Of a DNA stretch of 62,457 nucleotides, positions 8,458 through 15,494 are shown piece by piece. The notes under the pieces were generated by a model. The model saw only the letters and a list, made by a program, of their open reading frames with translations. It had not been told where the DNA came from and searched no databases. Positions within the stretch are counted from its first letter, which is position 1, and the number at the start of each line of letters is the position of its first letter. Made by a program: the position numbers and the translations under genes. The stretch comes from Pseudonocardia terrae (GTDB lineage: Bacteria > Actinomycetota > Actinomycetes > Mycobacteriales > Pseudonocardiaceae). The stretch lies in contig NZ_JAJTTE010000045.1 of assembly GCF_021343995.1 (NCBI RefSeq), positions 1-62,457 of the forward strand, in the 5' to 3' direction.

Positions 8458-8880
8458 ATGACCATGGTCGAGGCGGAGGAGAGGACGGACGTGGTCGGAC
8501 GTGCGGACGGCCCACGACCCGCCTCGCTCGTCGCCGCGTTCCGGGACGCCACCTGCCTGCCCGGGCTGCGCGCGTGGCTGCGCGATCAGCTGGCACCGAC
8601 GGACACCCTGCTCGACGCCGAGCTCGTGTGCACCGAGCTCGTGACCAACGCCGTCGAGCACGCGGGCGGCCCCCGGCGGCTGCGGGTCACCGTGCTCGAC
8701 CGGGTCCGGATGCGCATCGAGGTCGACGACGCCGGCGCGGGCGACCCGCTGACGGTGGGGGAGTCCCGGCTCGGCGCGCACCGCGGCCGGGGACTGACGA
8801 TCGTCAACGCCGTCGCGCGCTGGGGCGTCCGCCGCACCCGTACCGGCAAGACGGTCTGGGCCACGCTCGAGCTGACCTGA
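8458..8880 (+). CDS. ATP-binding anti-sigma-factor-type protein (HATPase_c, RsbW-like)
   Basis: 140 residues. The N box ELVCTELVTNAVEHAGG provides the Mg-ATP Asn/Glu pair of the GHKL fold, followed by VDDAGAGDP (G1-type) and RGRGLTIVNAVARWGV (G2-type). The protein is a stand-alone kinase domain, as in the many small actinobacterial RsbW/SpoIIAB-like regulators that hold sigma or anti-anti-sigma partners. No partner gene is adjacent, so the partner must lie elsewhere. TACAGC sits 6 bases before the ATG. Confidence 0.85.
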   Translation: MTMVEAEERTDVVGRADGPRPASLVAAFRDATCLPGLRAWLRDQLAPTDTLLDAELVCTELVTNAVEHAGGPRRLRVTVLDRVRMRIEVDDAGAGDPLTVGESRLGAHRGRGLTIVNAVARWGVRRTRTGKTVWATLELT

Positions 8881-9069
8881 GAGGCATCCGGAAGATCTAC
8901 GGAATTCCGGCACACCGTTTCCGATCCGGCGCGACGGGGTAGCCGAAACGTGATCGTCGTGGACCAGACTCCGTGACGGCACCGAGTCATCGGGGGTCGG
9001 GTGCCGTCACGAGCACGATCTGCCTCGCGCGCGCAACTGGGGAGCTACGCGCGCACCCCCGGAGGTACG

Positions 9070-9100
9070 CGGCCCGGCCGGCTCGACGGCGGCCGGGCCG
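9070..9100. terminator. GC-rich hairpin between convergent genes
   Basis: CGGCCCGGCCG (9070-9080) and CGGCCGGGCCG (9090-9100) pair perfectly over 11 bp with a 9-base loop. It lies between the anti-sigma-type gene and the convergent flavin dehydrogenase gene. There is no T run, so it would act as a bidirectional actinobacterial-type terminator. The rest of the 274-base gap shows nothing else clear. Confidence 0.55.
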
Positions 9101-9154
9101 CCCCCGTGCTCGTACCCCTGTGGGCCGCACCTCCCGGGCCCGGGCCTCCCGGGC

Positions 9155-10822
9155 TCACGCGGTGTCGCGCGCCGCGGCCCGTCCGGCGCCCCGGCCGCTG
9201 AACAGGCAGCCGCCGAGGAAGGTGCCCTCCAGCGAGCGGTAGCCGTGCACACCACCGCCACCGAATCCCGCCACCTCGCCGGCCGCGTACAGCCCCGGCA
9301 CGGGCTCACCCGCGGTGTCGAGCACCCGGCCCGACAGGTCGGTCTGCAGGCCGCCGAGGGTCTTGCGGGTCAGTACGTGGAGCTTCACGCCGATCAGCGG
9401 GCCTGCCGCCGGGTCCAGAATGCGGTGCGGAGCAGCCGTGCGGCCCAATCGGTCGCCACGGTACCGCCGGGCGTTGTGGATGGCGGCGACCTGCAGGTCC
9501 TTGGTGAACGGGTTGCTCATCTCGCGGTCGCGGGCCACGATCTGCCGCTCGATCGCGGCCGCGTCGAGCAGGGGTTCCGTGGTCAGCTTGTTCATCCCGT
9601 CGACCAGCTCGGCCAACGTCGCGGCGACGACGAAGTCCTCGCCGCGCTCCTTGAACGCCTCGACGGGCGCGGGCGCGCCCGGGCGGATCCGGCCGAGGGT
9701 CGCCCGGACGTCCTTCTCGGTGAGGTCCGGGTTCTGCTCCGAGCCGGAGAGCGCGAACTCCTTCTCGATGATCTTCTGGGTCAGCACGAACCAGGAGTGG
9801 TCGTACCCGGTGGCGCGCAACGCCTGCAGCGTGCCGAGGGTGTCGAAACCGGGGAAGTTCGGCGCCGGCAGCCGCCGCCCCGTCGCGTCGAGCCAGATCG
9901 ACGACGGCCCCGGTAGGATCCGGATCCCGTGCCCGGCCCAGATCGGGGTGTGGTTGCGGATCCCCTCCGTGTAGTGCCACATCCGGTCGCGGTTGACGAT
10001 CCGCCCGCCCGCCGCCTCGGTGATGCCCAGCATCCGCCCGTCGACGTGCGCGGGGACGCCGGTGACCATCTGTTCCGGCGGGGTGCCGAGGCGGGCCGGC
10101 CAGTTCGCGCGGACCAGGTCGTGGTCCGCGCCGATCCCGCCCGCGGTCACGACGACCGCCTGGGCCCTCAGCTCGAACGTCCCGGTCTCGACGCGTGAGC
10201 TGGCCGCCCCGCGGGCGGCCGGGCTGGGTTCGAGCACGGCGCCCGACACGCCGTCGACCACGCCTCCGGTGCGGGTCAGGGCGTCGACCCGGTGCCGGAA
10301 CCGCAGCTCGACGAGCCCGGCGCGCTCGGCGTCGCGCACCGCCGTCGCGAACGGTTCGACCAGGCCCGGCCCCGTGCCCCAGGTGACGTGGAAGCGCGGG
10401 ACGGAGTTGCCGTGTCCGTCGGCGAGGTACCCGCCGCGCTCCGCCCAGCCCACCAGCGGGAACCACCGCACGCCGAGGCCGTGCAGCCAGGCGCGCTTCT
10501 CGCCGGACGCGAAGTCGACGTAGGCGGTGGCCCACTGCCGGGCCCAGAAGTCCTCACCCGCCGGGTCGTCGACGTCGCGGTCGAAGCCTGCGCTGCCCAG
10601 CCAGTCCTGCAGCGCGAGGTCCGCGGAGTCCCGGATCCCCATCCGGCGCTGCTCGGGGGAGTCGACGAGGAACAGCCCGCCGAACGACCAGAACGCCTGG
10701 CCACCCAGGTTCGTCTCCGGTTCCTGGTCCACGAGCACGACCCTGCGGCCCGCGGCCGCGAGCTCGGCGGTCGCGACGAGGCCCGCCAGCCCGGCCCCCA
10801 CGACGATCACGTCGGCGTTCAC
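9155..10822 (-). CDS. FAD-binding dehydrogenase (fumarate reductase / KstD-like flavoprotein)
   Basis: About 555 residues from GTG at 10822 (VNADVIVVGAGLAG), which places the dinucleotide motif GxGxxG at residues 9-14 as usual; a longer frame to 10879 adds an atypical leader. Further signs are a VDQEPETNLGGQAFWSFGG segment, a VVVTAGGIGADH strand for the second FAD contact, and a C-terminal GLYAAGEVAGFGGGGVHGYR motif. The family includes 3-ketosteroid dehydrogenases and related soluble flavoproteins. The substrate is not evident. A DUF899 remnant lies head-to-head upstream, so its promoter probably sits inside that remnant. Confidence 0.9.
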   Translation of the reverse strand: MNADVIVVGAGLAGLVATAELAAAGRRVVLVDQEPETNLGGQAFWSFGGLFLVDSPEQRRMGIRDSADLALQDWLGSAGFDRDVDDPAGEDFWARQWATAYVDFASGEKRAWLHGLGVRWFPLVGWAERGGYLADGHGNSVPRFHVTWGTGPGLVEPFATAVRDAERAGLVELRFRHRVDALTRTGGVVDGVSGAVLEPSPAARGAASSRVETGTFELRAQAVVVTAGGIGADHDLVRANWPARLGTPPEQMVTGVPAHVDGRMLGITEAAGGRIVNRDRMWHYTEGIRNHTPIWAGHGIRILPGPSSIWLDATGRRLPAPNFPGFDTLGTLQALRATGYDHSWFVLTQKIIEKEFALSGSEQNPDLTEKDVRATLGRIRPGAPAPVEAFKERGEDFVVAATLAELVDGMNKLTTEPLLDAAAIERQIVARDREMSNPFTKDLQVAAIHNARRYRGDRLGRTAAPHRILDPAAGPLIGVKLHVLTRKTLGGLQTDLSGRVLDTAGEPVPGLYAAGEVAGFGGGGVHGYRSLEGTFLGGCLFSGRGAGRAAARDTA

Positions 10823-10862
10823 GGGTCCAGCCTGGCCCCCGCCGCTCCCGCCGGCAATCCGG

Positions 10863-11027
10863 ACATTCCGTATCCACACCTACTCGCAGTACGCCCGCGG
10901 GGCGGAGTGGACCGGTGGCTCCTACGCCTTCCTGGACCTCACCGCGCTCGGGCGGCAGGAGGAGTGGGAGGAGCCGAAGGGCCGCTCGGCGGCGGCGCGG
11001 CACACCGGCCCGAGCTTCGCGAGCTGA
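10863..11027 (+). pseudogene. C-terminal remnant of a DUF899 (thioredoxin-like) gene
   Basis: A frame on the plus strand reads RIHTYSQYARGAEWTGGSYA and continues FLDLTALGRQEEWEEPKG before a stop. This matches the extreme C-terminus of DUF899 proteins (pattern FHTYSTYARG then YNYLDLTPxGR). The upstream two-thirds of the gene is missing: the same strand is occupied by the opposite flavin dehydrogenase gene, and there is no ribosome site or start for the fragment. It is probably the scar of a deletion or rearrangement next to the dehydrogenase gene. Confidence 0.6.
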
Positions 11028-11136
11028 GGGTTTCTCATCGAATCGACGCAAGATCCGGCGACCGGCGTAACGCCGCTCCCTCACCACACGAGGTAAGGGG
11101 ACACCGCGTGTTGCTGGGGAGCGAACACGCGCTGCC

Positions 11137-11176
11137 GGGCGCCGCGGTCCGGACCCTCGGGAGGACCGCGGCGCCC
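11137..11176. terminator. strong hairpin terminator
   Basis: GGGCGCCGCGGTCC (11137-11150) pairs perfectly over 14 bp with GGACCGCGGCGCCC (11163-11176), loop 12 bases, followed on the plus strand by TTCTTCC. It can end transcription coming from the DUF899 remnant and, as a symmetric stem, also from the leftward small membrane protein gene. Confidence 0.7.
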
Positions 11177-11204
11177 TTCTTCCGTCACGGCTGTCGCGTT
11201 GCGG

Positions 11205-11426
11205 CTACCGGGCCGGCCGGTCCTTCTCGGTGGTCCGCGCGGCCAGCGGCCCCTTCGAGCGGCGCTGCAGCCAGCCGCGGGTCTGGTGCAGCGTGCGGCT
11301 CACGGCGTTGGGCCCGCGACGCTGCTCGATCAGGTCCGCGACCTTGCCCATCAGCCAGCCGCCGAGCGGGACGGCGATCGCGAGGATCAACCACATCCGC
11401 AGCCGGCGGGAGAAGAAGGCCCACAT
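11205..11426 (-). CDS. small membrane protein, unknown function
   Basis: 73 residues: MWAFFSRRLRMWLILAIAVP then GGWLMGKVADLIEQRRG and a basic C-terminal tail. There is one predicted membrane helix near residues 9-28, with positively charged flanks on both sides. Short proteins of this pattern recur in actinobacteria without known function. ATG at 11426 is the only start that fits; upstream codons run into an unrelated frame. It is divergent from tatA across a 258-base gap. Confidence 0.65.
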   Translation of the reverse strand: MWAFFSRRLRMWLILAIAVPLGGWLMGKVADLIEQRRGPNAVSRTLHQTRGWLQRRSKGPLAARTTEKDRPAR

Positions 11427-11592
11427 CGTGTCCGGTGCTCCTGGGGTTCGTGCCCGGGCGGTTCCGCGGGCGGGACCGTGAGGGTAGGGCGCGCGCCGGA
11501 CGGGCGCACCGCGGAGATCGGCTCCCCGCCGTCGCGCGACCGGGGTACGGGGGTGACGCGGCGGCCCCCGGGTCGTTGCAGGGGGAAGAAGA

Positions 11593-11637
11593 GCGGCCCG
11601 CGACGGTCGCGGTCGACGGCGACCGCGACCGGGCCGC
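11593..11637 (+). other. large stem-loop in the tatA leader
   Basis: CGGTCGCGGTCG (11604-11615) and CGACCGCGACCG (11620-11631) pair over 12 bp with a 4-base loop ACGG. The stem is extended by GCGGCC (11593-11598) with GGCCGC (11632-11637) after an asymmetric bulge. It ends 47 bases before the tatA start, so it lies in the leader or promoter region. A role in mRNA stability or control is possible but unproven. Confidence 0.45.
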
Positions 11638-11684
11638 CGACCGCGCGGGTCTCCTCGGCCCGTGCGACACGGAAGGACCACGTC

Positions 11685-11957
11685 GTGTCGAACCTCGGTG
11701 GCTGGGAGATCGTCATCCTGGTCGGTGTGCTGCTGCTCCTCTTCGGGGCGAAGCGGCTGCCGTCCATGGCCCGCTCGGTCGGACAGAGCGCCCGGATCTT
11801 CAAGGGCGAGATGCGCGGGCTGCGCGAGGACGCCCCCGCGCCCACCGTGAACGCCCAGCCGCCGACCCCGACGGCCGCCCTGCCCGTCGTCGCCGAGGCG
11901 GACGCCGGCAGGGCTGCCGAGGCGGACGCCGACAGGGCCGAGAACCAGGTCGTCTAG
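11685..11957 (+). CDS. tatA: Sec-independent (twin-arginine) translocase subunit TatA
   Basis: 90 residues, GTG start with GGAAGGA about 8 bases upstream. The N-terminal GGWEIVILVGVLLLLFGAKR is the TatA/E membrane helix, with the conserved FGAKRLP hinge, then an amphipathic helix (MARSVGQSARIFKGEMRGLR) and an acidic, Pro/Ala-rich tail. TatA forms the oligomeric pore-like component of the Tat pathway that exports folded proteins. tatC and tatB are not in this window. The stop overlaps the convergent Nudix stop through CTAG. Confidence 0.9.
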   Translation: MSNLGGWEIVILVGVLLLLFGAKRLPSMARSVGQSARIFKGEMRGLREDAPAPTVNAQPPTPTAALPVVAEADAGRAAEADADRAENQVV

Positions 11958-12430
11958 AACCCGAGCACGGCGCCGCGCGCCGGGTCCTCCGACCGCCAGG
12001 CCGCCAGCCCGGTCTCGACGAGAGGGACGCGGACCAGGCCCGCGACCTCGTCGAGCGGCACCCAGGCCGCCCGGTCGGTGGAGCCGCCGACCTCGTGCCG
12101 CAGCTCCCCGCCGACGACGTGGGCGGTGTAGACGATCCGGATGCCGAACATGTCGAGCGGCTCGCCCCCGCGGCTCACGGCGTCGGGGAAGTGCACGGAG
12201 TCGACGGTGAGCAGCCGGTCGAGGGCGACCGTGAAGCCGGTCTCCTCCTCGACCTCCCGCACCGCACCGGCGCGCGGGTCCTCGCCGTGGTGCAGCCCGC
12301 CGCCGGGCAGTGTCCACTCGGGGCCGTGCGGCCCGGTCCAGCGGGCGAGCAACACCTGCCCGTCCTCGACGCAGACCGCGTAGGCGGCGGGGCGGACGAG
12401 CCGGCGGGGCGCGGGTTCGGGGTGCGGCAC
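11954..12430 (-). CDS. Nudix hydrolase
   Basis: 158 residues, GTG start. The Nudix box is complete: GGGLHHGEDPRAGAVREVEE followed by ETGF, matching G-x5-E-x7-REUxEExGU. The N-terminal RPAAYAVCVEDGQVLLARW is the usual first strand pair. Substrates of this branch are nucleoside diphosphate derivatives or dNTPs; the exact one is unknown. TAGGTT (12442-12437) lies 6 bases before the start codon, predicting a leaderless transcript. Confidence 0.9.
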   Translation of the reverse strand: MPHPEPAPRRLVRPAAYAVCVEDGQVLLARWTGPHGPEWTLPGGGLHHGEDPRAGAVREVEEETGFTVALDRLLTVDSVHFPDAVSRGGEPLDMFGIRIVYTAHVVGGELRHEVGGSTDRAAWVPLDEVAGLVRVPLVETGLAAWRSEDPARGAVLGF

Positions 12431-12516
12431 CGGCCGAACCTAGCGCGCGTCTTGCGAACCGCCGCCCGCCGCCGTCAAGATCCCTCTGACCTGCGGATCC
12501 TCGGTACCGTGGGTGG

Positions 12517-12954
12517 GTGTCGGCAGACCGTCCGGTCGTCCTCGGCGTGCTGGTGTACGTCGTGATCGCCGCCGCGCCGACGCTCCTCATCTGGGCCGTG
12601 GCGCGGTTCCTCCCCGTGCTGCTCGGGCTGCCGGAGTTGCTGCACCGGCTGTTCCGCCGCTCCAGCCCCGCGCCCGCAGCCGGCCAGTCCTTCGAGTCGC
12701 TGGTCGCCGACCTGCACCGGCTGCGCCGCGAGGTGTGCGGGCGGCAGCCCACCACCCACGTCCGGCGGGTCGCCCTGATGGCCGCCTACGACGACGTCCT
12801 CCACGATCTCTGCCGCGCCGTCGGCGTCGCGCGCCCGCCCCTGTCCGAGGTCCCCCAGAGCGAGCGGCCCTTCGCCCGGCTGCAGACGGAGGCCGCGATC
12901 GAGGCGGCCGGCGTGGTGCTGGACCCGCCGGGTCCGGGCTCCGCCGCCGCATGA
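12517..12954 (+). CDS. membrane-anchored hypothetical protein
   Basis: 145 residues, GTG start, with TACCGT at 12505-12510 (6 bases before the start), so a leaderless mRNA is likely. Residues 7-38 form one long hydrophobic segment (VVLGVLVYVVIAAAPTLLIW). The rest is soluble and helical, with an FESLVADLHRLRREVCGRQP segment and a conserved-looking YDDVLHDLCRAVGV stretch. This pattern is common to small conserved actinobacterial proteins of unknown role. No catalytic motif is seen. Confidence 0.75.
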   Translation: MSADRPVVLGVLVYVVIAAAPTLLIWAVARFLPVLLGLPELLHRLFRRSSPAPAAGQSFESLVADLHRLRREVCGRQPTTHVRRVALMAAYDDVLHDLCRAVGVARPPLSEVPQSERPFARLQTEAAIEAAGVVLDPPGPGSAAA

Positions 12955-12975
12955 CGCGCCGCCCGCCCCGATCTG

Positions 12976-12993
12976 GGTAAAGTCGTCTTTACC
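12976..12993. promoter_or_regulatory. 18-bp palindrome upstream of the Bax-inhibitor-like gene
   Basis: GGTAAAG (12976-12982), 4-bp spacer TCGT, then CTTTACC (12987-12993). This perfect dyad is one of the few A/T-containing patches in the region and sits about 72 bases before the downstream GTG. A second imperfect dyad (GCGGGA ... TCCCGC) follows. It is a candidate operator, or the first dyad may overlap a promoter. Confidence 0.4.
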
Positions 12994-13064
12994 GAGCGGG
13001 AACCGATCGGGTCCCGCCGGCGTTGACCACGTAGCGCGGCGAGACACGCGACGAGGAGGAACCG

Positions 13065-13883
13065 GTGCGCACCACCAGCAATCCGGCGTTCCGCAACCTG
13101 CCGACGGGGCAGGGCGGCTACGCCACTTTCGACCGCCAGGGCGGCGGCATGATGGGCGGCGGGGCCGCCTACGCCGACTCCCAGGCCGCGCGTGCCGGGT
13201 TCGGCAGGGCGGGTGCCGGCGAGCGGCCGCTGACCGTCGACGACGTGGTGGTCAAGACCGCGATCACGGGTGCCGTGGCGTTGGTCGCCGGGATCCTGAC
13301 GGCCTGGTCCGGCCTGTTCGGCCTGGCGCTCCCGGCGATCATCGTCGGCTTCGTCGTGTCGCTGATCGTGATCTTCAAGCAGAGCACGAACCCGTTCCTG
13401 GTACTGCTGTACTCGGCGTCGATGGGTGTCGCGCTCGGCGCGCTCACCGGGGCGCTCGAGTTCTCCGGCACGAACTTCCAGGGCATCGGCTTCCAGGCGA
13501 TCGTGGGCACCGCCGGCGTGTTCGTCGGGATGCTGATCGTCTACAAGACCGGCGCCGTGCGGGTCACGCCGCGGTTCACGAAGTGGCTGATCGGTGCGTC
13601 GATCGGCGTCGTGCTCCTGATGCTCGCGAACATGGTCATGAGCTTCTTCACGATCGGCGGCCTGGGCCTGCGTGACGGGTCGCCGCTGGCCTACCTGTTC
13701 AGCATCGTCTGCATCGGCGTGGCCGCGTTCAGCCTGATGCTGGACTTCGACATGGCCGACCGGGCGGTCAAGGAGGGCGCGCCCGCGAAGTTCTCCTGGT
13801 ACATCGCCTTCGGCCTGATGACCACGCTGGTCTGGCTGTACATCGAGATCCTGCGGCTGCTGAGCTACCTGCGGCAGGACTAG
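13065..13883 (+). CDS. Bax inhibitor-1 / YccA family membrane protein
   Basis: 272 residues, GTG start with GAGGAGGA 4 bases upstream. A cytoplasmic, Gly-rich N-terminus (about 65 residues, containing GGGMMGGG) precedes seven predicted membrane helices, beginning with VKTAITGAVALVAGILTAWS. The family consensus FDMAD appears near residue 230. YccA/BI-1 proteins are implicated in membrane protein quality control and pH-sensitive cation leakage. An 18-bp palindrome upstream may regulate it. Confidence 0.85.
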   Translation: MRTTSNPAFRNLPTGQGGYATFDRQGGGMMGGGAAYADSQAARAGFGRAGAGERPLTVDDVVVKTAITGAVALVAGILTAWSGLFGLALPAIIVGFVVSLIVIFKQSTNPFLVLLYSASMGVALGALTGALEFSGTNFQGIGFQAIVGTAGVFVGMLIVYKTGAVRVTPRFTKWLIGASIGVVLLMLANMVMSFFTIGGLGLRDGSPLAYLFSIVCIGVAAFSLMLDFDMADRAVKEGAPAKFSWYIAFGLMTTLVWLYIEILRLLSYLRQD

Positions 13884-13943
13884 CAGGACCAGGGGGCGGC
13901 CTTCCTGACGCGGGTTGTCAGGGATCCGCGGGACCCTCGTGCC

Positions 13944-14399
13944 ATGGCCTCCTGGAAGGACGTCGAGGAGCAGGCTCCCGAGCTGGCGGCACGCGCCCGC
14001 CGGCTCTTCGACGCGCACATGCACAAGACCATCGCCACACTCCGGGCGGACGGTTCGCCGCGGATCTCCGGCATCGAGGCGCAGTTCGAGGCGGGCGAGC
14101 TGACCTTCGGGTCGATGCCGGCCTCGCGCAAGGGCGCGGACCTGCGCCGCGACCCGCGCTTCGCCCTGCACAGCACGTCGACGGACCCGCCCGAGGGCGC
14201 CCCGGCGGACTGGGAGGGCGACGCCAAGATCGCGGGTCGGGCCGTGCCGACGGGCCCGCTGATCGGCGAGGCCGAGGGTGACGCCTTCCGCGCCGACGTC
14301 ACCGAGGTCGTGGTGACGTGCCTCAACGAGGCGGCGGACCGCCTCGTCGTCGAGTTCTGGCGGGAGGGCTCAGGGGTCCGGCGCGTCGAGCGCGAATGA
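13944..14399 (+). CDS. pyridoxamine 5'-phosphate oxidase-like (flavin split-barrel) protein
   Basis: 151 residues. The first strand pair TIATLRADGSPRISGIEAQF and the following FGSMPASRKGADLRRDPRFA (conserved K...DLRRDPR) fit the FMN/F420-binding split barrel of the PNPOx-like superfamily. It is one domain at full length. The actual cofactor (FMN, F420 or heme) and substrate cannot be told. The final residues are acidic. The gene faces the sigma-factor gene with a shared hairpin between the stops. Confidence 0.8.
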   Translation: MASWKDVEEQAPELAARARRLFDAHMHKTIATLRADGSPRISGIEAQFEAGELTFGSMPASRKGADLRRDPRFALHSTSTDPPEGAPADWEGDAKIAGRAVPTGPLIGEAEGDAFRADVTEVVVTCLNEAADRLVVEFWREGSGVRRVERE

Positions 14400-14416
14400 G
14401 CCCCCGGGTCCCGATC

Positions 14417-14459
14417 GAACGCGGTGCCGTGCGGCCGGCCGCCGCCCGCCACCGCGTTC
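14417..14459. terminator. inverted repeat between convergent stops
   Basis: GAACGCGGTG (14417-14426) and CACCGCGTTC (14450-14459) pair perfectly over 10 bp with a 23-base GC-rich loop. It lies between the PNPOx-like and sigma-factor stops and overlaps the sigma-factor stop codon. It is likely a shared terminator. Confidence 0.5.
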
Positions 14460-15111
14460 ACCCCTCGTTCAGCCAGGTCCTGAGCTTGCCGAGTGCGCGG
14501 TGCTGCGCCACCCGCACCGCGCCCGGCGTCGATCCGACCGCTGCGGCGGTCTCCTCCGCGGTGAGCTCGCCGAGCACGCGGAGCACCACGATCTCCCGCT
14601 GCTGCGCCGGGAGCCGGTCGATCAGCGCCATCAGCTCCGTCATCTGCGCGGAGCCGACGGCGGCGGCCTCCGGGCCGGCCCGCACGTCCGTGGACTCCGG
14701 GAGGTCGTCGAACGGGTCGGAGCGGTCCCGGGCGGCCGAGCGGAAGGCGTCCGCGACCTTGTTGCGCGCGATGCCGTACGCGAAGGCCATGAACGGCGTC
14801 TCCATGTCCCGGTAGCGCGGCAGGGCCGCGCAGAGCGCGATCACCACTTCCTGGGCGACGTCCTCGGGTGTCGCGAGCCCCGGCGCCCGGTTCCCGAGCC
14901 GGCCCTGGCAGTAGCGCACCAGCAGGGGGCTCGCGCCGCGCAGCAGCGCATCCAGGGCGCGCCGGTCACCCGTCGCCGCGAGCCGGGCGAGCCCCGTGAG
15001 CTGCGCGTCGAGATCGGCGGCCTGGTCGGTGCGCCGGCGGCCGGGGTGCCGGGACGGGGTCCACGACCCTCGCCCGCCGTCCCCGCGGGACTCTCCGTCG
15101 CCCGCGTACAC
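14458..15111 (-). CDS. RNA polymerase sigma factor, SigD/ShbA type (ECF-like)
   Basis: About 217 residues from GTG at 15111, with GAGGAGG about 11 bases upstream. Region 2 is visible as PRYRDMETPFMAFAYGIARN and KVADAFRSAARDR, with the typical GLATPEDVAQEV before it. Region 4 is LPAQQREIVVLRVLGELTAE followed by the AVGSTPGAVRVAQHRALGKL recognition helix. This pattern matches M. tuberculosis SigD and Streptomyces ShbA, which direct transcription of the principal sigma gene or stress genes. No anti-sigma gene is adjacent; the divergent neighbour is an HTH-nSTAND protein. Confidence 0.85.
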   Translation of the reverse strand: MYAGDGESRGDGGRGSWTPSRHPGRRRTDQAADLDAQLTGLARLAATGDRRALDALLRGASPLLVRYCQGRLGNRAPGLATPEDVAQEVVIALCAALPRYRDMETPFMAFAYGIARNKVADAFRSAARDRSDPFDDLPESTDVRAGPEAAAVGSAQMTELMALIDRLPAQQREIVVLRVLGELTAEETAAAVGSTPGAVRVAQHRALGKLRTWLNEG

Positions 15112-15341
15112 CCGACGCCTGCCTCCTCGGCCCTGGACGGGGGCACGGGACGGGAGGGCCCGCGGCGCCCGGCGGTGGTGGGCGCCGCGGGTGCTCGTGG
15201 CCGGGCCTCGGCACCCGGGCGGGGAGCGCGGCGACGGCGGGCGACGTCGGCGTGCCCCTCCGGCCGCCACCCGCGTCGGGACCCCGGAATCTAGTCCGAA
15301 CGGGCGGCCCACGTGCTCCGGAGAGACGCCGCAGCGCCGGT

Positions 15342-15369
15342 TCGTACAACTTCGTACAGACCTCGTACA
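15342..15369. promoter_or_regulatory. three TCGTACA direct repeats in the sigma/nSTAND divergent region
   Basis: TCGTACA occurs at 15342-15348, 15352-15358 and 15363-15369, with start-to-start spacing 10 and 11 bp, that is one site per helical turn on the same DNA face. The array lies in the 383-base region between the leftward sigma gene (start 15111) and the rightward HTH-nSTAND gene (start 15495). A TATCCT hexamer at 15439-15444 could be the -10 element for the latter. The array is a candidate cooperative regulator-binding site. Elsewhere in the gap nothing was recognised. Confidence 0.5.
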
Positions 15370-15494
15370 GGCGGGGCGCCCTCCGACGTCGGCATCCGGC
15401 ACCGGTGCCGGACGGCGCACGCGACCGCCGCGCCGCCCTATCCTCCCGGCACCGGGGGACGGGCCCCGGGCGCGGACGTCGGGGGGAGCCGGGG

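Noticed and set aside
9155..10879. extended start of the flavin dehydrogenase
   Set aside because: The extra 19 residues precede the nucleotide-binding strand, which normally begins within a few residues of the start; they also overlap the DUF899 remnant.
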